Below, in pieces: positions 44,741 to 55,253 of a DNA stretch of 64,000 bases. Position 1 is the first letter of the stretch; each line of letters opens with the position of its first letter. The DNA comes from Plenodomus lindquistii. Lineage: Eukaryota > Ascomycota > Dothideomycetes > Pleosporales > Leptosphaeriaceae. The notes under the pieces are model-generated. The model saw only the letters and a program-made list of their open reading frames with translations. It had not been told where the DNA came from and ran no database searches. The stretch covers positions 1 through 64,000 of the forward strand of contig JANUWI010000014.1 in assembly GCA_025504975.1 (NCBI GenBank), read 5' to 3'. The position numbers were made by a program, and so were the translations under genes.

Positions 44741-45328
44741 CTTGAGCGGTGTTGTGACGTTTGTGGAGTGGTGGAGTAGTTGGTGAACTTGGCAAGGCTA
44801 TCTTTATGTTTTTTTGAACTAACGGATCAGAATGACTAGATACAAGCAGGTATTCCGTAGACAAGCCGCACAAGTAGACCCACTGTGCGAGAGCCGGCGA
44901 TAAGCGTAGACTGGGCAATATCGCCGATGTCGGGTCTAGGATTGGGTTGTAGGTGAAGTATCGAAGGGATGTCTCATGACACTGGACTGGCATGGCTATA
45001 GCATCTTGATAAGATGACATATCACATGATACAGTCCCAGACATCACGGTTGAAGGTCGAATATTGTCGACTCACCACTGCCAGGGGAAGCCCGACCAAG
45101 ACTCAGGCATCAACTCAAAGTGAAGCGAATTTGTAAAATCAGGGTATTCATGCTCATGCTCATGCTCAACTTTTGTAGTGCGCCATATGCGATGCTCATT
45201 GCCGCCCCAGAGTAAGAATCCAGCTCATATGCGAGACAATCCTCAACCATAAATCGTCCAACGAAGTTATATGAGACCCGCTCTATCAGCCTTTTCCCAT
45301 GCCCATGACGCATCCGCCAGCTTTCAGC
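44741..45328. other. Intergenic region
   Basis: Upstream of the DUF1989 gene and downstream of 2-isopropylmalate synthase. A CATGCTCATGCTCATGCTCAA triplet of six-base repeats sits near 45149-45169. No gene is supported. Confidence 0.4.
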
Positions 45329-47322
45329 CTAATTACTGCCGTTAACGGCGGCCTCGAGTTTGTCTACAATTGTCGGTTTCGACTCCTCCTGTGAGGGACT
45401 TGATTCCGGGCTGGGAATGTCGAGCGTGTTTGACCTCTTAGGTCGGAAGGGAATTGGTGTGGAAGGTCTTGATGAGAGGAACTAAACATGTCAGCTGCAC
45501 TCGTCAGGCGCATGGGTTCAATCTACTCACCGAAGAAGCAGCGCTCAACATGGCAATGAGAGAGGCCTGGACCACGTCGTGATGGATACCCACACCCCAA
45601 ACCTTGACACTACTCTGCGCAGCCGTACATCCAATGTACGTCGCGGCCTTGGCATCCTTGCTCGTACCGATTGTGTGCTCGTTGTAATCGACCACATCCA
45701 GCTCGATGCCCAAGCCCTTGAGCGCATCGGCGAGAGAAGACAGTGCACCATTGCCAGAGCCCTGGATGCGGTGCTCTTGCCCATCAATCTCAATCACACC
45801 CTTGAAGATACGGCGCAGATTCTTGCTGCTCGCTGTCCGTCCGTCAGCCGCAGGCGCGGGTGTTGCAGAACGATCGGCGGTGATTTCGTAGTCGATGAGG
45901 GAGAAGCGTGGATTGTGCTTGAGATGGTAGGCCTCCTCGAACAGATTGGTAATCTCAGAAGGCAGGAGTTCGCGGCCGAGCATATCAGTCTCCTTTTGCA
46001 CAATCTTGGAGAAGGCGACTTGCAATCCACGAGGCAGATCGAGCTCGAGCTGGCGCTGGATGATCCAGGCGACACCTCCCTTGCCACTTTGCGAGTTGAC
46101 GCGGATAATGGCTTCGTACGTGCGGCCGATGTCCTGTGGGTCGAGCGGGAGGTAGGGGATCTGCCAGGGGCTTTCGTTGGTCGCGCCTTCCTTCTTGCGC
46201 TTCTGGAAACCCTTTTTGATGGCGTCTTGATGCGAGCCGCTGAAGGCACACACGACCAGCTGGCCACCATATGGCGCACGGGGGTGAACGGGGATCTTGT
46301 TGCACGTCTCGACCATGTCGATGATGGACTTGAGGTCGGAGAAGTCGATGCCGGGGTGGACGCCCTGAGTGTAGAGATTGAGGCCGAGGGTGACGAGATC
46401 GACGTTTCCGGTGCGCTCGCCGTTGCCAAAGAGGGTTCCTTCGACGCGGTCTGCGCCTGCCATCTGCGCCAGTTCAGCCGCGGCAACTGCGCAGCCTCGG
46501 TCGTTGTGGGGGTGCAGCGACACGCAGATCTTGTCCCGCTCGGTGATGTTGTTGCAGAAGTACTCAATCTGGTCCGCGTACACGTTGGGCGTGGCCATCT
46601 CGACGGTCGCGGGCAGGTTGAAGATGATGGGCTTGTCCACACTCGGTTCCCACGCAGCCTTGACGGCCTCGCACACCTTGATGACGAACTCGGGCGATGA
46701 GTCGGAGAAGGTCTCTGGGGAGAACTCGTATGCCCACTCTGTGCCCTCTTGGGAGGGATCGTCCTTTGTGATTGACCGCGCGTACTTTGTGCATTCGACG
46801 GCCAGAGCAATGGTCTCGTCGTCGTTCATGTTGAAGACGATTTGTTGGAAGCATGGGCTGGTGGCGAGATATAGGTGGAGGATGGCCTTTTTGGCGCCCT
46901 TGAGGGAGTCGACGGTGCGGCGGATCAGCTCCCGGCGACAGGGCGAGAGGACCTGGACCCAGACATCGTCGGGCACGATGCCGGGTGTCTGGATGAGGCG
47001 TTGTGTAAAGTCAAAGTCGGTTTGCGACGCCGAGGGGAACGAGACCTCGATTTCCTTGTAGCCGAGCTTGACGAGCATCTGGAAGTATTCCCATTTCTGC
47101 GTGCCGTCCTAGTACGTCGCCGCCGTCAGCCGTGTCAGTGGGGGAGAGGGTGCACACGCATCCACGCACCATGGGATCGACAAGACTCTGGTTGCCGTCT
47201 CGCAGGTCCGTCGACAGCCAGCGCGGCGGCCGCTCAATCGTCTTGCTCGGCCATTGGCGGTCTGCGAGGTTCAATGGCTTGAAGGCCTTGTACTTTTTCG
47301 AGGGATCCGCAAGCATGGGCAT
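45329..47322 (-). CDS. LEU4: 2-isopropylmalate synthase (627 aa), first step of leucine synthesis
   Basis: Condenses acetyl-CoA with 2-ketoisovalerate to 2-isopropylmalate. Exons 47322-47170, 47108-45531 and 45481-45329. The small last exon adds 50 residues ending KLEAAVNGSN; reading through would stop after 11 spurious codons. The catalytic TIM barrel shows STDLRDGNQSLVDPMDGTQ (metal-binding Asp, spanning intron 1), the SFPSASQTDFDF strand, and SLHPHNDRGCAVAAAE with the metal histidines. Further on comes ERTGNVDLVTL and the linker, then the LeuA regulatory dimer domain (about 455-570), where leucine feedback acts, with GSGNGALSSLADAL. The initial segment MPMLADPSKKYKAFKPLN lacks a strong mitochondrial presequence, so the compartment is uncertain. 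Gene name by family identity with fungal LEU4-type enzymes. Confidence 0.95.
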
Positions 47323-47729
47323 GGTGCTGCTATCCTATCACACGCGACTCGGAATTTGACGTGACAAACTGAGCAAGAAGTTACAGAAGGTGTAAGAGTA
47401 AGTCCCAGAACCGGCTATGACACAGAGCCCATGTAGGTGTAGCGTCGAGTCCTCTAGGCTATGATTCACAGGGCGCGCAAAAACTCTGGTGCTCGGTGGT
47501 ACTAGGTGCTAAATAAATCCCTGAGCCGGCCACAGTCGCATATGACGACGCGGGGCGGGGCCCGGCAACTCGACTCATTGGCCTGCCCGAAATGCGGGGG
47601 TCCAGCAGTCCGACACCGGCGAATCACGACGACGCCAATTGAGTGTTTGCGACCTCTGCAGTATTCAGCCGGTTGGTTACGACGTCTGTTTCCAGACTCG
47701 CACAGGGCCCAGCCCGCCTGGTGGTGTGC
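47323..47729. other. Promoter of the leucine gene and 3' flank of the next gene
   Basis: Contains GAACCGGCTATG near 47409 and GAGCCGGCCACAG near 47522. These are half-like matches to the CCGGNNCCGG site bound by Leu3, but neither is a full palindrome, so no regulatory site is claimed. Confidence 0.35.
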
Positions 47730-49550
47730 TCAGAAAACAGGGACTCGGAGACCACAGCAGTCGACCTCGCTGCCCTTTACTTTGACCGTCTGTCCAAAGT
47801 ACAGGCTGCCAAACTCGCTCACAAATGCCCGATCGGCTTCCGACCATGTATCCAGCCCCATCCGGGAGAGGTCGTCTCGGTCAACCACGACCACCTGGCC
47901 ATCACCAGCGTCGTCGTTGGCGTCGCCGTCGCAACCACTGTCCCCCTCTCCGTGCCCCGACACAATCTGTGTGAGGGAGCGTACCAGCAGGGCGGTCTGG
48001 CGGTGGAAGTAGGCAATGATACCCGTCTCGACCGACTGCGAATAGCCGGCCAAGTCGCCAATCAGCTCCCGGTCCCGTTCGCGCTCCGTGGTCGTGTATG
48101 CGTCGCGCTCGCCTGCAGAAGCCCACCACATGAAGCCCTGGTAGGCCAAGCGCGACCACGTCATGGGCTCGACCATGGAGTCGTCGTATGTCTCGTTGAA
48201 GTCGTCGTCGGCTCGCTTGCTGTCCACGTCGTCGCAGGACAGCAGGGGCGCCGTGTCTGCATCGTTGTCGCCGTGCGGGTCGTCGGCATAGGCTTCGGGC
48301 GAGGCTTGCGAGCGGCTGCGTTGCTTGAAGAGCTCCTTGTGCAGTAGCCTGTAGCGCGCCACGTCTCGCTGGCTGGCCTTGACCGGGCTGCCGTCGCTCG
48401 TTCGAACTCTTGGCCATTGTCTCTGTTGTGCGCGAGCGTCGGTTGTGGGAGGCAGCTCGACGACGATGTCGTACAGCTGTGGCTTGGTGGCGATGATGTC
48501 GTCGGTGGTACAGGCTGCCCAGCCTGGAAGAGGCGCTTCTCCCGGTCGCAGGGCTTCGAGGGCGGGGATGTCGTGGACGCCGATGGAGAAGAGGGCGGGA
48601 AGGCGGAGGAGGTCTTGGGTGGCTGGCAGCAAGTGCTCGGTGTCGCGGGGAGATATGCTAGATAGGACAGAGAGGTTGTATACTGCACTGGTTAGAGTTG
48701 GTCTCCATGGAGATGAGATGAAATGACATGACATGGGATGAGATGAGATGAGATGAGATGAGACGAGATGAGATGAGATGGAGAGGGCGTACCAAATTCA
48801 CAGGCTGCGCGTACGGGGGCACTGCCGACGAAGAGAATGCGTTTGCGCAGGAGGGCGGCCTGGTGCAGTCTGAAGGCGAGAGGGCCCAAGGTGTCGAGGT
48901 ATTGTCCGAGGGAGCGCGCCGGGTGGTTGTCGGGCAGCGTCTCGTCGCCGTCGACCACGGCGCTGGCGGTCGAAGTGGCGCGCGCTCTACTGTGGCCTTT
49001 GGGCGTCGTAGTTGTCTGCTCTGCCCAAAAGTCGTCCAAGACGTTGACGGCCTCGCAGTCGTTGGCCAGCGTGCCCGCCAGCTGCTGCAGACGGGCAGCC
49101 AGCAGCCAGGCGCGCCCCAGCCGCCCACAGCCGCCCGTCTTGCGCACCAGCACGCCTACCGACACAAACGTCGCGTTGCGGTCCTCGGCGCTGCCCGCCC
49201 CCCGTGCAAAGGCACTGAGCCCGGCGTGGCCCTCGTGGGTGAAGTAGACCAGGTCTGACGGCACCGCATGCACGCCCGACGGCAGCGACTTGTACTCGAC
49301 GGCATCCTGCAGCGATATGTCGCTTCTGCTGCGTTTCCAGGCAATGGTGTAGCTGTGCACGTGTCATCAGCACGCGTTCCAAGGTTGCATCTTGCATCCA
49401 CGGCATCCCATCCCATCCCATGCACTACAGCACTCACCCAATCTTCTTGTCAAAGCGAATCAAGAACAGCGCCTCAATGCGTGGCGCTTCACTCGCAGCC
49501 TCGGCATCCACGTCCGACGCACTCGACGACGAGCCAGCAGGGGCAGACAT
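47730..49550 (-). CDS. DENND11/LCHN-like protein (DUF2347 plus DUF4484), 541 aa
   Basis: A DENN-related protein. Family members act in membrane trafficking, probably as Rab regulators. Exons 49550-49438, 49352-48793 and 48682-47730. I start at MSAPAGSSSSASDV; an in-frame Met at 49643 would add 31 residues rich in Asp. The N-terminal part has RIEALFLIRFDKKIGYTIAW, split by intron 1, then the long-sheet LPSGVHAVPSDLVYFTHEG. The middle has LRKRILFVGSAPVRAACEFVY, split by intron 2, followed by TTDDIIATKPQLYDIVVELP. The C-terminal DUF4484 part has MTWSRLAYQGFMWWASAGE. Both introns carry simple repeats. The promoter is shared with the divergent NRDE2 gene. Confidence 0.85.
48712..48781. repeat. (GATGA)n pentanucleotide array inside an intron
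   Basis: About thirteen imperfect copies of the five-base unit GATGA, a few with GACAT or GGATG variants, make up most of the 110-nt second intron of the DENND11-like gene (48683-48792). On the gene's strand the unit reads TCATC. The first intron of the same gene holds a smaller CCCAT run near 49405-49421, giving ATGGG on its own strand. Confidence 0.9.
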
Positions 49551-49724
49551 GGCTGCAGCGAGTGCGTCGTCGTCGTTGTTGTCGTCGCCAGCTGACACGG
49601 CCAACAGCTCTACTCGCTTAGACCTGCCACCCCCAGCCTTCACCCTCGGTACCAGTACTCTGCTCTAGCCCCATCAGTCTCACCCAAAACCCAAACACCA
49701 AACACCAAACACCAAACACCAAAC
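49551..49724. promoter_or_regulatory. Short shared promoter between divergent DENND11-like and NRDE2 genes
   Basis: The two start codons lie head-to-head and at most 174 bases apart (82 if the upstream Met of the minus gene is used). Both promoters must fit in this interval. Just before the NRDE2 ATG, bases 49691-49724 are five perfect tandem copies of CCAAACA; the final A is the A of the ATG. Confidence 0.7.
49691..49724 (+). repeat. Five-copy CCAAACA heptamer at the NRDE2 start
   Basis: Perfect tandem heptamer ending at the ATG. It forms an A/C-rich, unstructured leader, giving AAACATGG as start context, which is near ideal for fungal initiation. Confidence 0.9.
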
Positions 49725-52700
49725 ATGGCTGCAAACATTCCCAAGTTTGCTAGCTTCCGCCCAAAACCCAAGCCAGCGCCTGACCCACCAGAAGAACCCA
49801 ATGCCAAGGTAACCACCAACGAACAACCAGTACGCTCGAGGAAAGCACCGCCTCCACCGCCACCCAGTCAACCCGACAAGGAACCCTCTTCATCCAAATC
49901 CTACTACAGTGATCGACGAGGCGATGTCAACGTCCTCCGTTATGGAACACTCAATCGCTACGACATCCCTGCATACCGTCGCTTCGGCTATGGCTTCGTA
50001 CTGGGGCTGTCTACAGAGCACAAGATTGACCGTGAAGAGTCCACGAGCACATCCATTTCCATCACTCCAACACGCAGGCGTCAAAAGAGGCTGCTGACTG
50101 ATAAAAAACTCAACAAGTCAAGCCACCGTGCACTTCGTCTGCTCAACCACAGTCACGACGCACAGAGCTTCGACCAAGACTTCATTCCCGTCACTACATC
50201 CACACTAGCTCACGACAGCAGCGATGATGAGAATAGTCAGCTTCCACAACCAGAATACCGTGATATCCAAGGGCGACCCAATCATGACAAGATACTTGAT
50301 CCAGATACGCACTACGAGCCAGATGCCGACGTTATCATTGACACCGAGGTAACTAAAAGAAACTCACGACTTGGACAGCGGACCAAAGAAGAACCGGAAC
50401 ATGTACAAAATTGGCTGCGCCTCATCGAACTTCAGGAAGACATGCTGAAGCTTGAGCGGCCATCTGACGACTTGACTGCATCTGACAAGGCCCATCTTGC
50501 TCAAGTCCGAATCTCCATCTATGAAGAAGCTCTGAAAAAGACAAAGACGGACCAGAATAGTCAGGCCACGCTATGGAGAGGCCTGTTGACAGAAGCACGC
50601 AGAGTGTGGGAATCTACAAAACTTGCAACCAAGTGGAAACATGTCCTCGCAAAGCATCCTTACAATACCGACTTGTGGTGGCTGTACCTTGACTTTATGC
50701 AATCAAACTTTACAAGCTTCAAATTCGAAGACTGTCGCTCGGCCTTTCTTCAATCTGCAAAAGCGCTTCATTCAAGCCCTACCATCATCCCATCGGAAAC
50801 ATACCTGCACATCCTCATTCGCTTGACATCCATGATCTACGACTGCGGCTACCAAGAGCTTGCTCTCGCCATCTGGCAAGCCACCCTCGAACTTCACCTC
50901 ATGCGGCCCCAGACCGTGGAGGGGACTGCAGCTCCGACTGCCCTGGAAGAATTTTGGGAGAGCGAGGTCGCTCGAGTAGGTGAGATTGGTGCAAAAGGAT
51001 GGAAGAACAGCGCTAGTTCTGTCGACAGTCCGACATCTGACCCACTGCCATTGGTAGAAGCCGATCCGTCGTCCGATGTCTTGGAGGACTTTCAAAGGCG
51101 TGAATTGGACGCAATGACGAAGCTGCAGTATCCAGGTCGTATGACGGACGAGGTGCGCGAAGATGATGCTTTCCACACTATCTTATTCTCCGACATCGTG
51201 GATTATCTCGACATTGTACCGTTTGGAACATCGGCTGTACTCATTGTTGAAGCTTTTCTTTGCTTCTGCGGTCTACCGCCCTTGTCACGTCTTGCAGCAT
51301 ATCAGAGTGAATGGTGGTCAGACCCTTTTCTTTCCCATAGGTCCAATGACGGTTCGCGCAATGAAAGCGGAGCGAGTCAAGATGTGTCGGCATTTGGAAC
51401 GCTTGCCTATTCTTCCAGTAGTAGTTACCAGATGACAACAAGGCTGCTGTTTGAGCAAAGCTTCACGCTTCGGAATCTCAGAATGCAACCCAATCCCCCG
51501 AGGCAATTGCTCAAGCTTGTAGCATCGACGTTGTCAGATCAAGATATAATTGGCGAGTATCTCCTCGCTTTCGAAAGCCGCCACTTTCCTTTGGATATAC
51601 CCAAGACGGCAAAGCAATTGATCAAGGCGCGGCCTGCGAGCTTGCGGCTGTATAATGCATATGGCCTCGTCGAGTCAAGACGCGGCAACAAAGATAAGGC
51701 GAATCAAGTGTTCAGCATGGCACTGTCAATCCAGAAAGGCGGAATCGCACTCTCAACTCGGGAGTATCTACAGCTATATCACGACTGGGTATGGGAAGCG
51801 TTGCATCGAGGGGCTCACAAAGAAGCTCTGTGGCGGCTCGTGTCACCAGCTGGCAAGATCCCAGAACCACCCCCGCAGGACAAAGCGCCCGACCACGATC
51901 TACTGCTGCAAACCCGTCATCTACAGAGCGAACGAAGTGAGCGGGCTTTACTACGCGATGAATACGAGGCTGCGATCTTGAGTACTTCTCTGCAAGCCTT
52001 GACAGTCTACCTTACTAGCGACGCCAACGTTGACGCAGCTCTCGACATCCATCGCAGTCTAGCATCCTGGATGACGTCTCACAAAATGTCGAGTTCCATA
52101 TATGCCGAGGTACATGCTCAGCAAATAGCAGACTTGCTGGCCTGTTATGCCACACATGCCCCGATCGTCAAACCCGCATTGATCCGTATCACCCTCGAAC
52201 CGCTCATCGCCCAATTCCCCAACAACACCATCTTATTGTCCCTATACGCAGCAAATGAAGCACGATTTGCCATTGATGATCGCGTCCGAGGCATCATTTA
52301 CAAAAACACCCTCCAGGGATCCGCAGAACCCAGTGTAGCAGGATGGATGTTTGCGATCCAGTACGAAGTACAGAGAGGTGAGGTTGCAGGCTCAACTTCG
52401 CATTCAGTCCGCGCATTGTACCAGCGCGCTACAACATCGGCCGGCCAACACTGTCCAGACCTGTGGATCTCGTACCTGCAGTTTGAGCTCAAGCAACTCC
52501 GTAATGAGGAAGCCAAGACAAGAAAAATTACGGAAAAGGGGGGTGGAAAGGACCGCCGAGTGCACGCAGCAAGGCAGCGTGTCAAAGACACATTCGAGGA
52601 TGGATTGAGGCAGCTGCCGTGGTGTAAAGAGTTTGTAATGTTACCCTTTCTAGAAGAGTTTACTGGAGTGTTCGAGGACGAGAAGAGGTGGAGCTTCTAT

Positions 52701-52760
52701 AGGGTTATGCAGGAGAAGGAGATGAGATTGTATGTGGAGCTTGATGAATCGGGGAGATGA
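49725..52760 (+). CDS. NRDE2: NRDE2 family nuclear RNA surveillance protein (1011 aa, single exon)
   Basis: NRDE-2 proteins work with the Mtr4-type helicase in the nucleus, affecting RNA surveillance, heterochromatin and small-RNA silencing in other eukaryotes. The N-terminal signature DVNVLRYGTLNRYDIPAYRR with FGYGFVLGL is diagnostic. Before it lies a Pro/Lys-rich tail. From about residue 200 the chain is HAT/TPR-like helices (EHVQNWLRLIELQEDMLKL, HPYNTDLWWLYLDFMQ) to the end, where DLWISYLQFELKQL and the final LPWCKEFVMLPFLEEF fit the family. One exon and 1011 residues are normal for Pezizomycotina. It shares its promoter region with the DENND11-like gene. Confidence 0.93.
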   Translation: MAANIPKFASFRPKPKPAPDPPEEPNAKVTTNEQPVRSRKAPPPPPPSQPDKEPSSSKSYYSDRRGDVNVLRYGTLNRYDIPAYRRFGYGFVLGLSTEHKIDREESTSTSISITPTRRRQKRLLTDKKLNKSSHRALRLLNHSHDAQSFDQDFIPVTTSTLAHDSSDDENSQLPQPEYRDIQGRPNHDKILDPDTHYEPDADVIIDTEVTKRNSRLGQRTKEEPEHVQNWLRLIELQEDMLKLERPSDDLTASDKAHLAQVRISIYEEALKKTKTDQNSQATLWRGLLTEARRVWESTKLATKWKHVLAKHPYNTDLWWLYLDFMQSNFTSFKFEDCRSAFLQSAKALHSSPTIIPSETYLHILIRLTSMIYDCGYQELALAIWQATLELHLMRPQTVEGTAAPTALEEFWESEVARVGEIGAKGWKNSASSVDSPTSDPLPLVEADPSSDVLEDFQRRELDAMTKLQYPGRMTDEVREDDAFHTILFSDIVDYLDIVPFGTSAVLIVEAFLCFCGLPPLSRLAAYQSEWWSDPFLSHRSNDGSRNESGASQDVSAFGTLAYSSSSSYQMTTRLLFEQSFTLRNLRMQPNPPRQLLKLVASTLSDQDIIGEYLLAFESRHFPLDIPKTAKQLIKARPASLRLYNAYGLVESRRGNKDKANQVFSMALSIQKGGIALSTREYLQLYHDWVWEALHRGAHKEALWRLVSPAGKIPEPPPQDKAPDHDLLLQTRHLQSERSERALLRDEYEAAILSTSLQALTVYLTSDANVDAALDIHRSLASWMTSHKMSSSIYAEVHAQQIADLLACYATHAPIVKPALIRITLEPLIAQFPNNTILLSLYAANEARFAIDDRVRGIIYKNTLQGSAEPSVAGWMFAIQYEVQRGEVAGSTSHSVRALYQRATTSAGQHCPDLWISYLQFELKQLRNEEAKTRKITEKGGGKDRRVHAARQRVKDTFEDGLRQLPWCKEFVMLPFLEEFTGVFEDEKRWSFYRVMQEKEMRLYVELDESGR

Positions 52761-54301
52761 GTGGATGTTCAAATCTAAGAAAGACACATGTGGTCTATGG
52801 TGATTATGTGGGGATGTGGTGAAATTCACGAAGACATGAGTAGCTAGTTGTGTTTGTACAAGGATATTCGGAAGTTGGTTAAGACACGAGCAGGCTCTTT
52901 CGAACTCTGCATTCATCATTCAACGCCACTTGTTGCTTAAGTCTGGAGGGAGTATACATGTCCCATATCCCTGATACAGTGACTTTGAAAGATGTCCTTC
53001 ACATCGCGATCTCGATATTGGATTGAAACATTGTGTACCTTTACCGCAGTGTACTTGTAAGTGTACGTTGCGGAACTGACTACTCGACATCTCTTCAACA
53101 TGTTGCAACATACTTTCGGCATGCTTCTAGAACGCGAGCGATAGACTATTAGTAAACAGTCAAGCAAACATTGTTTCGCGCTAGGCTGATTACGTCGACA
53201 ATCTGTGCGTGGGTAATGCATGGTGTCGCTGCTAGCAATCTTGAAAATCTCCAACACTGTATGTGCCTGCCATATGTAGTACATGACTGAGAAGGCGACG
53301 GTGAAATCTCCCATGACTGATCGCATCGCCGTGTTGGTCCATGTTGGCGGTCTAGACGACGGTCTACTGGAGATTGGCTATCCGCAGTCAAGTGATTGTG
53401 GTGCAGTGGCCGCTCTCGTGGCAGAGCTCCGTGTGAGAGTGAAGGCGAAGCTCTTGGCAGGACAGAACAGAGACCTGCATGGCCAGCGTGCATGTGTCCA
53501 GATCGATGCGGACGTGAAGGGCTAGATGTCAAGAAGGGCCGCATGTGTCTTTCATACCATCATGGAGTAGCTTGCTCGACCGCTAAAGCACCATGACGGA
53601 ATTGGAGTGCAACGTACCACCCGCGCGGCGCAGCACGTGGTGACGTTCGTCTAGGAATCAAGCTGCTGGCCTGCTTATTGGTCAGAGCTGGAAACAAACA
53701 TGCATGCCGAATAACAATGGCATGAACTTGTGCTCGTTTCATACCAGAGTCGTTTCAAACTCGGATGATGCACGTCCAATAATTACTCATTGTGGCTCGC
53801 CTTCGGCCCGGCTTTCAAGACCATCGCGGCTCTGTACGGCAACACTTTCTTCATGTCGGCGTAATCTTTCTCAACCACTCTTTGCAAGTCGAGAGCTAGC
53901 ATTGACCCGCGCGCCAGGCTCAAATGTACCTTGCGTTCGGCGAAACAACTGCCGAACGGCGCATTCAGCCCTGAAATCACCCCAAAACACATTATTCAGC
54001 TGCCCAGATGGCGATAGTGTACCTTTAGACACTACAGACAGACCTACGGGTAGCACCGAGGTGCAACCGGTGGGGCAATGGGGCTGGGACTCAGATCATA
54101 CCATGGGCATAGTATACGAGATTGCCGCGTAGATTGAGTGCACTGTTTGAGTAATTGGCTAAATGACGAGCGGTGGCACAGCGGGACTGCACCGTAGAGA
54201 TCCGTGACGCTCTGGCTATCAACATAAGTATCGTCTTTTCCTCTTTTCGAAGCAGCCATCAAATCAAAAAGACCAGCACCAATTACAAACCGACAGACAC
54301 G
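52761..54301. other. 1.5-kb region without a supported gene
   Basis: Downstream of NRDE2 and upstream of the small secreted protein. Short frames at 53149-53544 (minus) and 53704-54132 (plus) lack motifs and coherent splicing. No repeat is seen. Confidence 0.4.
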
Positions 54302-54939
54302 ATGCAGATCACCTTGATCCTATCCGCACTCCTCGCGCCTGTTGCTGTACTCGCCGCACCTCTCGACACTCCTGGCCAGAACAATGCTGTTGTAAAGCGC
54401 CAAGCGGCCCCTGTAAAGCCACCACCATGCGTCCGCGTCCCCGGCACCACCGTGGCGCAGACAAAGGCGCGGTCAATCGCATTTGCGCACGCATTCATCT
54501 ACGAGCAGGATATCACCGAGGCTTTCACGTACATTGCGCAGGACTACATTGTATGACCACCCCCCTCCGTCCTCGCGGACCCCCAAAAGGAAAATATGCT
54601 CACAGGGAGTTTTAAAGAACCACAATCCATTCGCGCAAAATGGCTCGGATTCAGCATGGGGCATTCTATCGCCACTTTGGGCCTCGCAGAATATCACTCC
54701 CATCCGAACCACATTCCAAAACCCGCAAAGCTGGTTGAATTATGAGACAGGGACTTTTGGAGAAGTGGTCGACCGCTTCCGTTGGGAAGAAGGATGTATC
54801 GCTGAGCATGTAAGTTGAAGATGACCAGTGCCAACAGAACCTAAAACTGACAATTGAATGACAGTGGGATCAAGGAGAGACTTTCCCGACCACTGCTCCT
54901 GACTCGCCCACTGTTGGTGCATGCCCGGCACAAAAATGA
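54302..54939 (+). CDS. Small secreted SnoaL/NTF2-like protein (175 aa)
   Basis: Exons 54302-54550, 54606-54809 and 54865-54939; introns 55 nt each, all phase zero. The first 18-20 residues (MQITLILSALLAPVAVLAAP) are a clear signal peptide. A KR dipeptide at about 36-37 could be a Kex2 site. The mature part, with FAHAFIYEQDITEAFTYIAQ, LKNHNPFAQNGSDSAWGI, FGEVVDRFRWEEGCIAEHWD, matches the SnoaL-like cone fold of polyketide cyclases and NTF2-like proteins, with the tail Cys at CPAQK. In bacteria the fold closes polyketide rings, but secreted fungal members have no known activity. Size, secretion and solitary position also fit an effector. Cys count is low (three in the mature part). Confidence 0.83.
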
Positions 54940-55253
54940 TGCGATGAGAGCTTTGGAACGTAGGCTACGACATGTGGGAAGCTCGGTAAACTCGTAGAGA
55001 CAGCATGTAGCCAAATTCAGCTCTGATTTCATCAGGTCATCTATCAAGTCCACATATTACTCATAAATAATATTCGTCTGATGATGGAATATAACAAATT
55101 GAAGCCATCAACTCCTGCGTTCTCTACATCGAGTGATTGTCCTCCTCCAAATCCTACCCTTACTTTCCTCGACGTTTTACGCGCTACAAGGTCCTGTCAC
55201 GTCCCCAATTCAAAGCTGGTACTGCCACATGTGAAAAGTGACAAAGTATACAC
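54940..55253. other. Intergenic region between convergent genes
   Basis: Between the 3' ends of the secreted protein and the membrane protein. Nothing is recognised. Confidence 0.4.

Noticed and set aside
45579..46700. 373-codon plus-strand open frame
   Set aside because: Antisense shadow of the highly conserved 2-isopropylmalate synthase barrel.
47405..47535. CCGG-containing words as Leu3 sites before the leucine gene
   Set aside because: Neither has the full CCGGNNCCGG palindrome.
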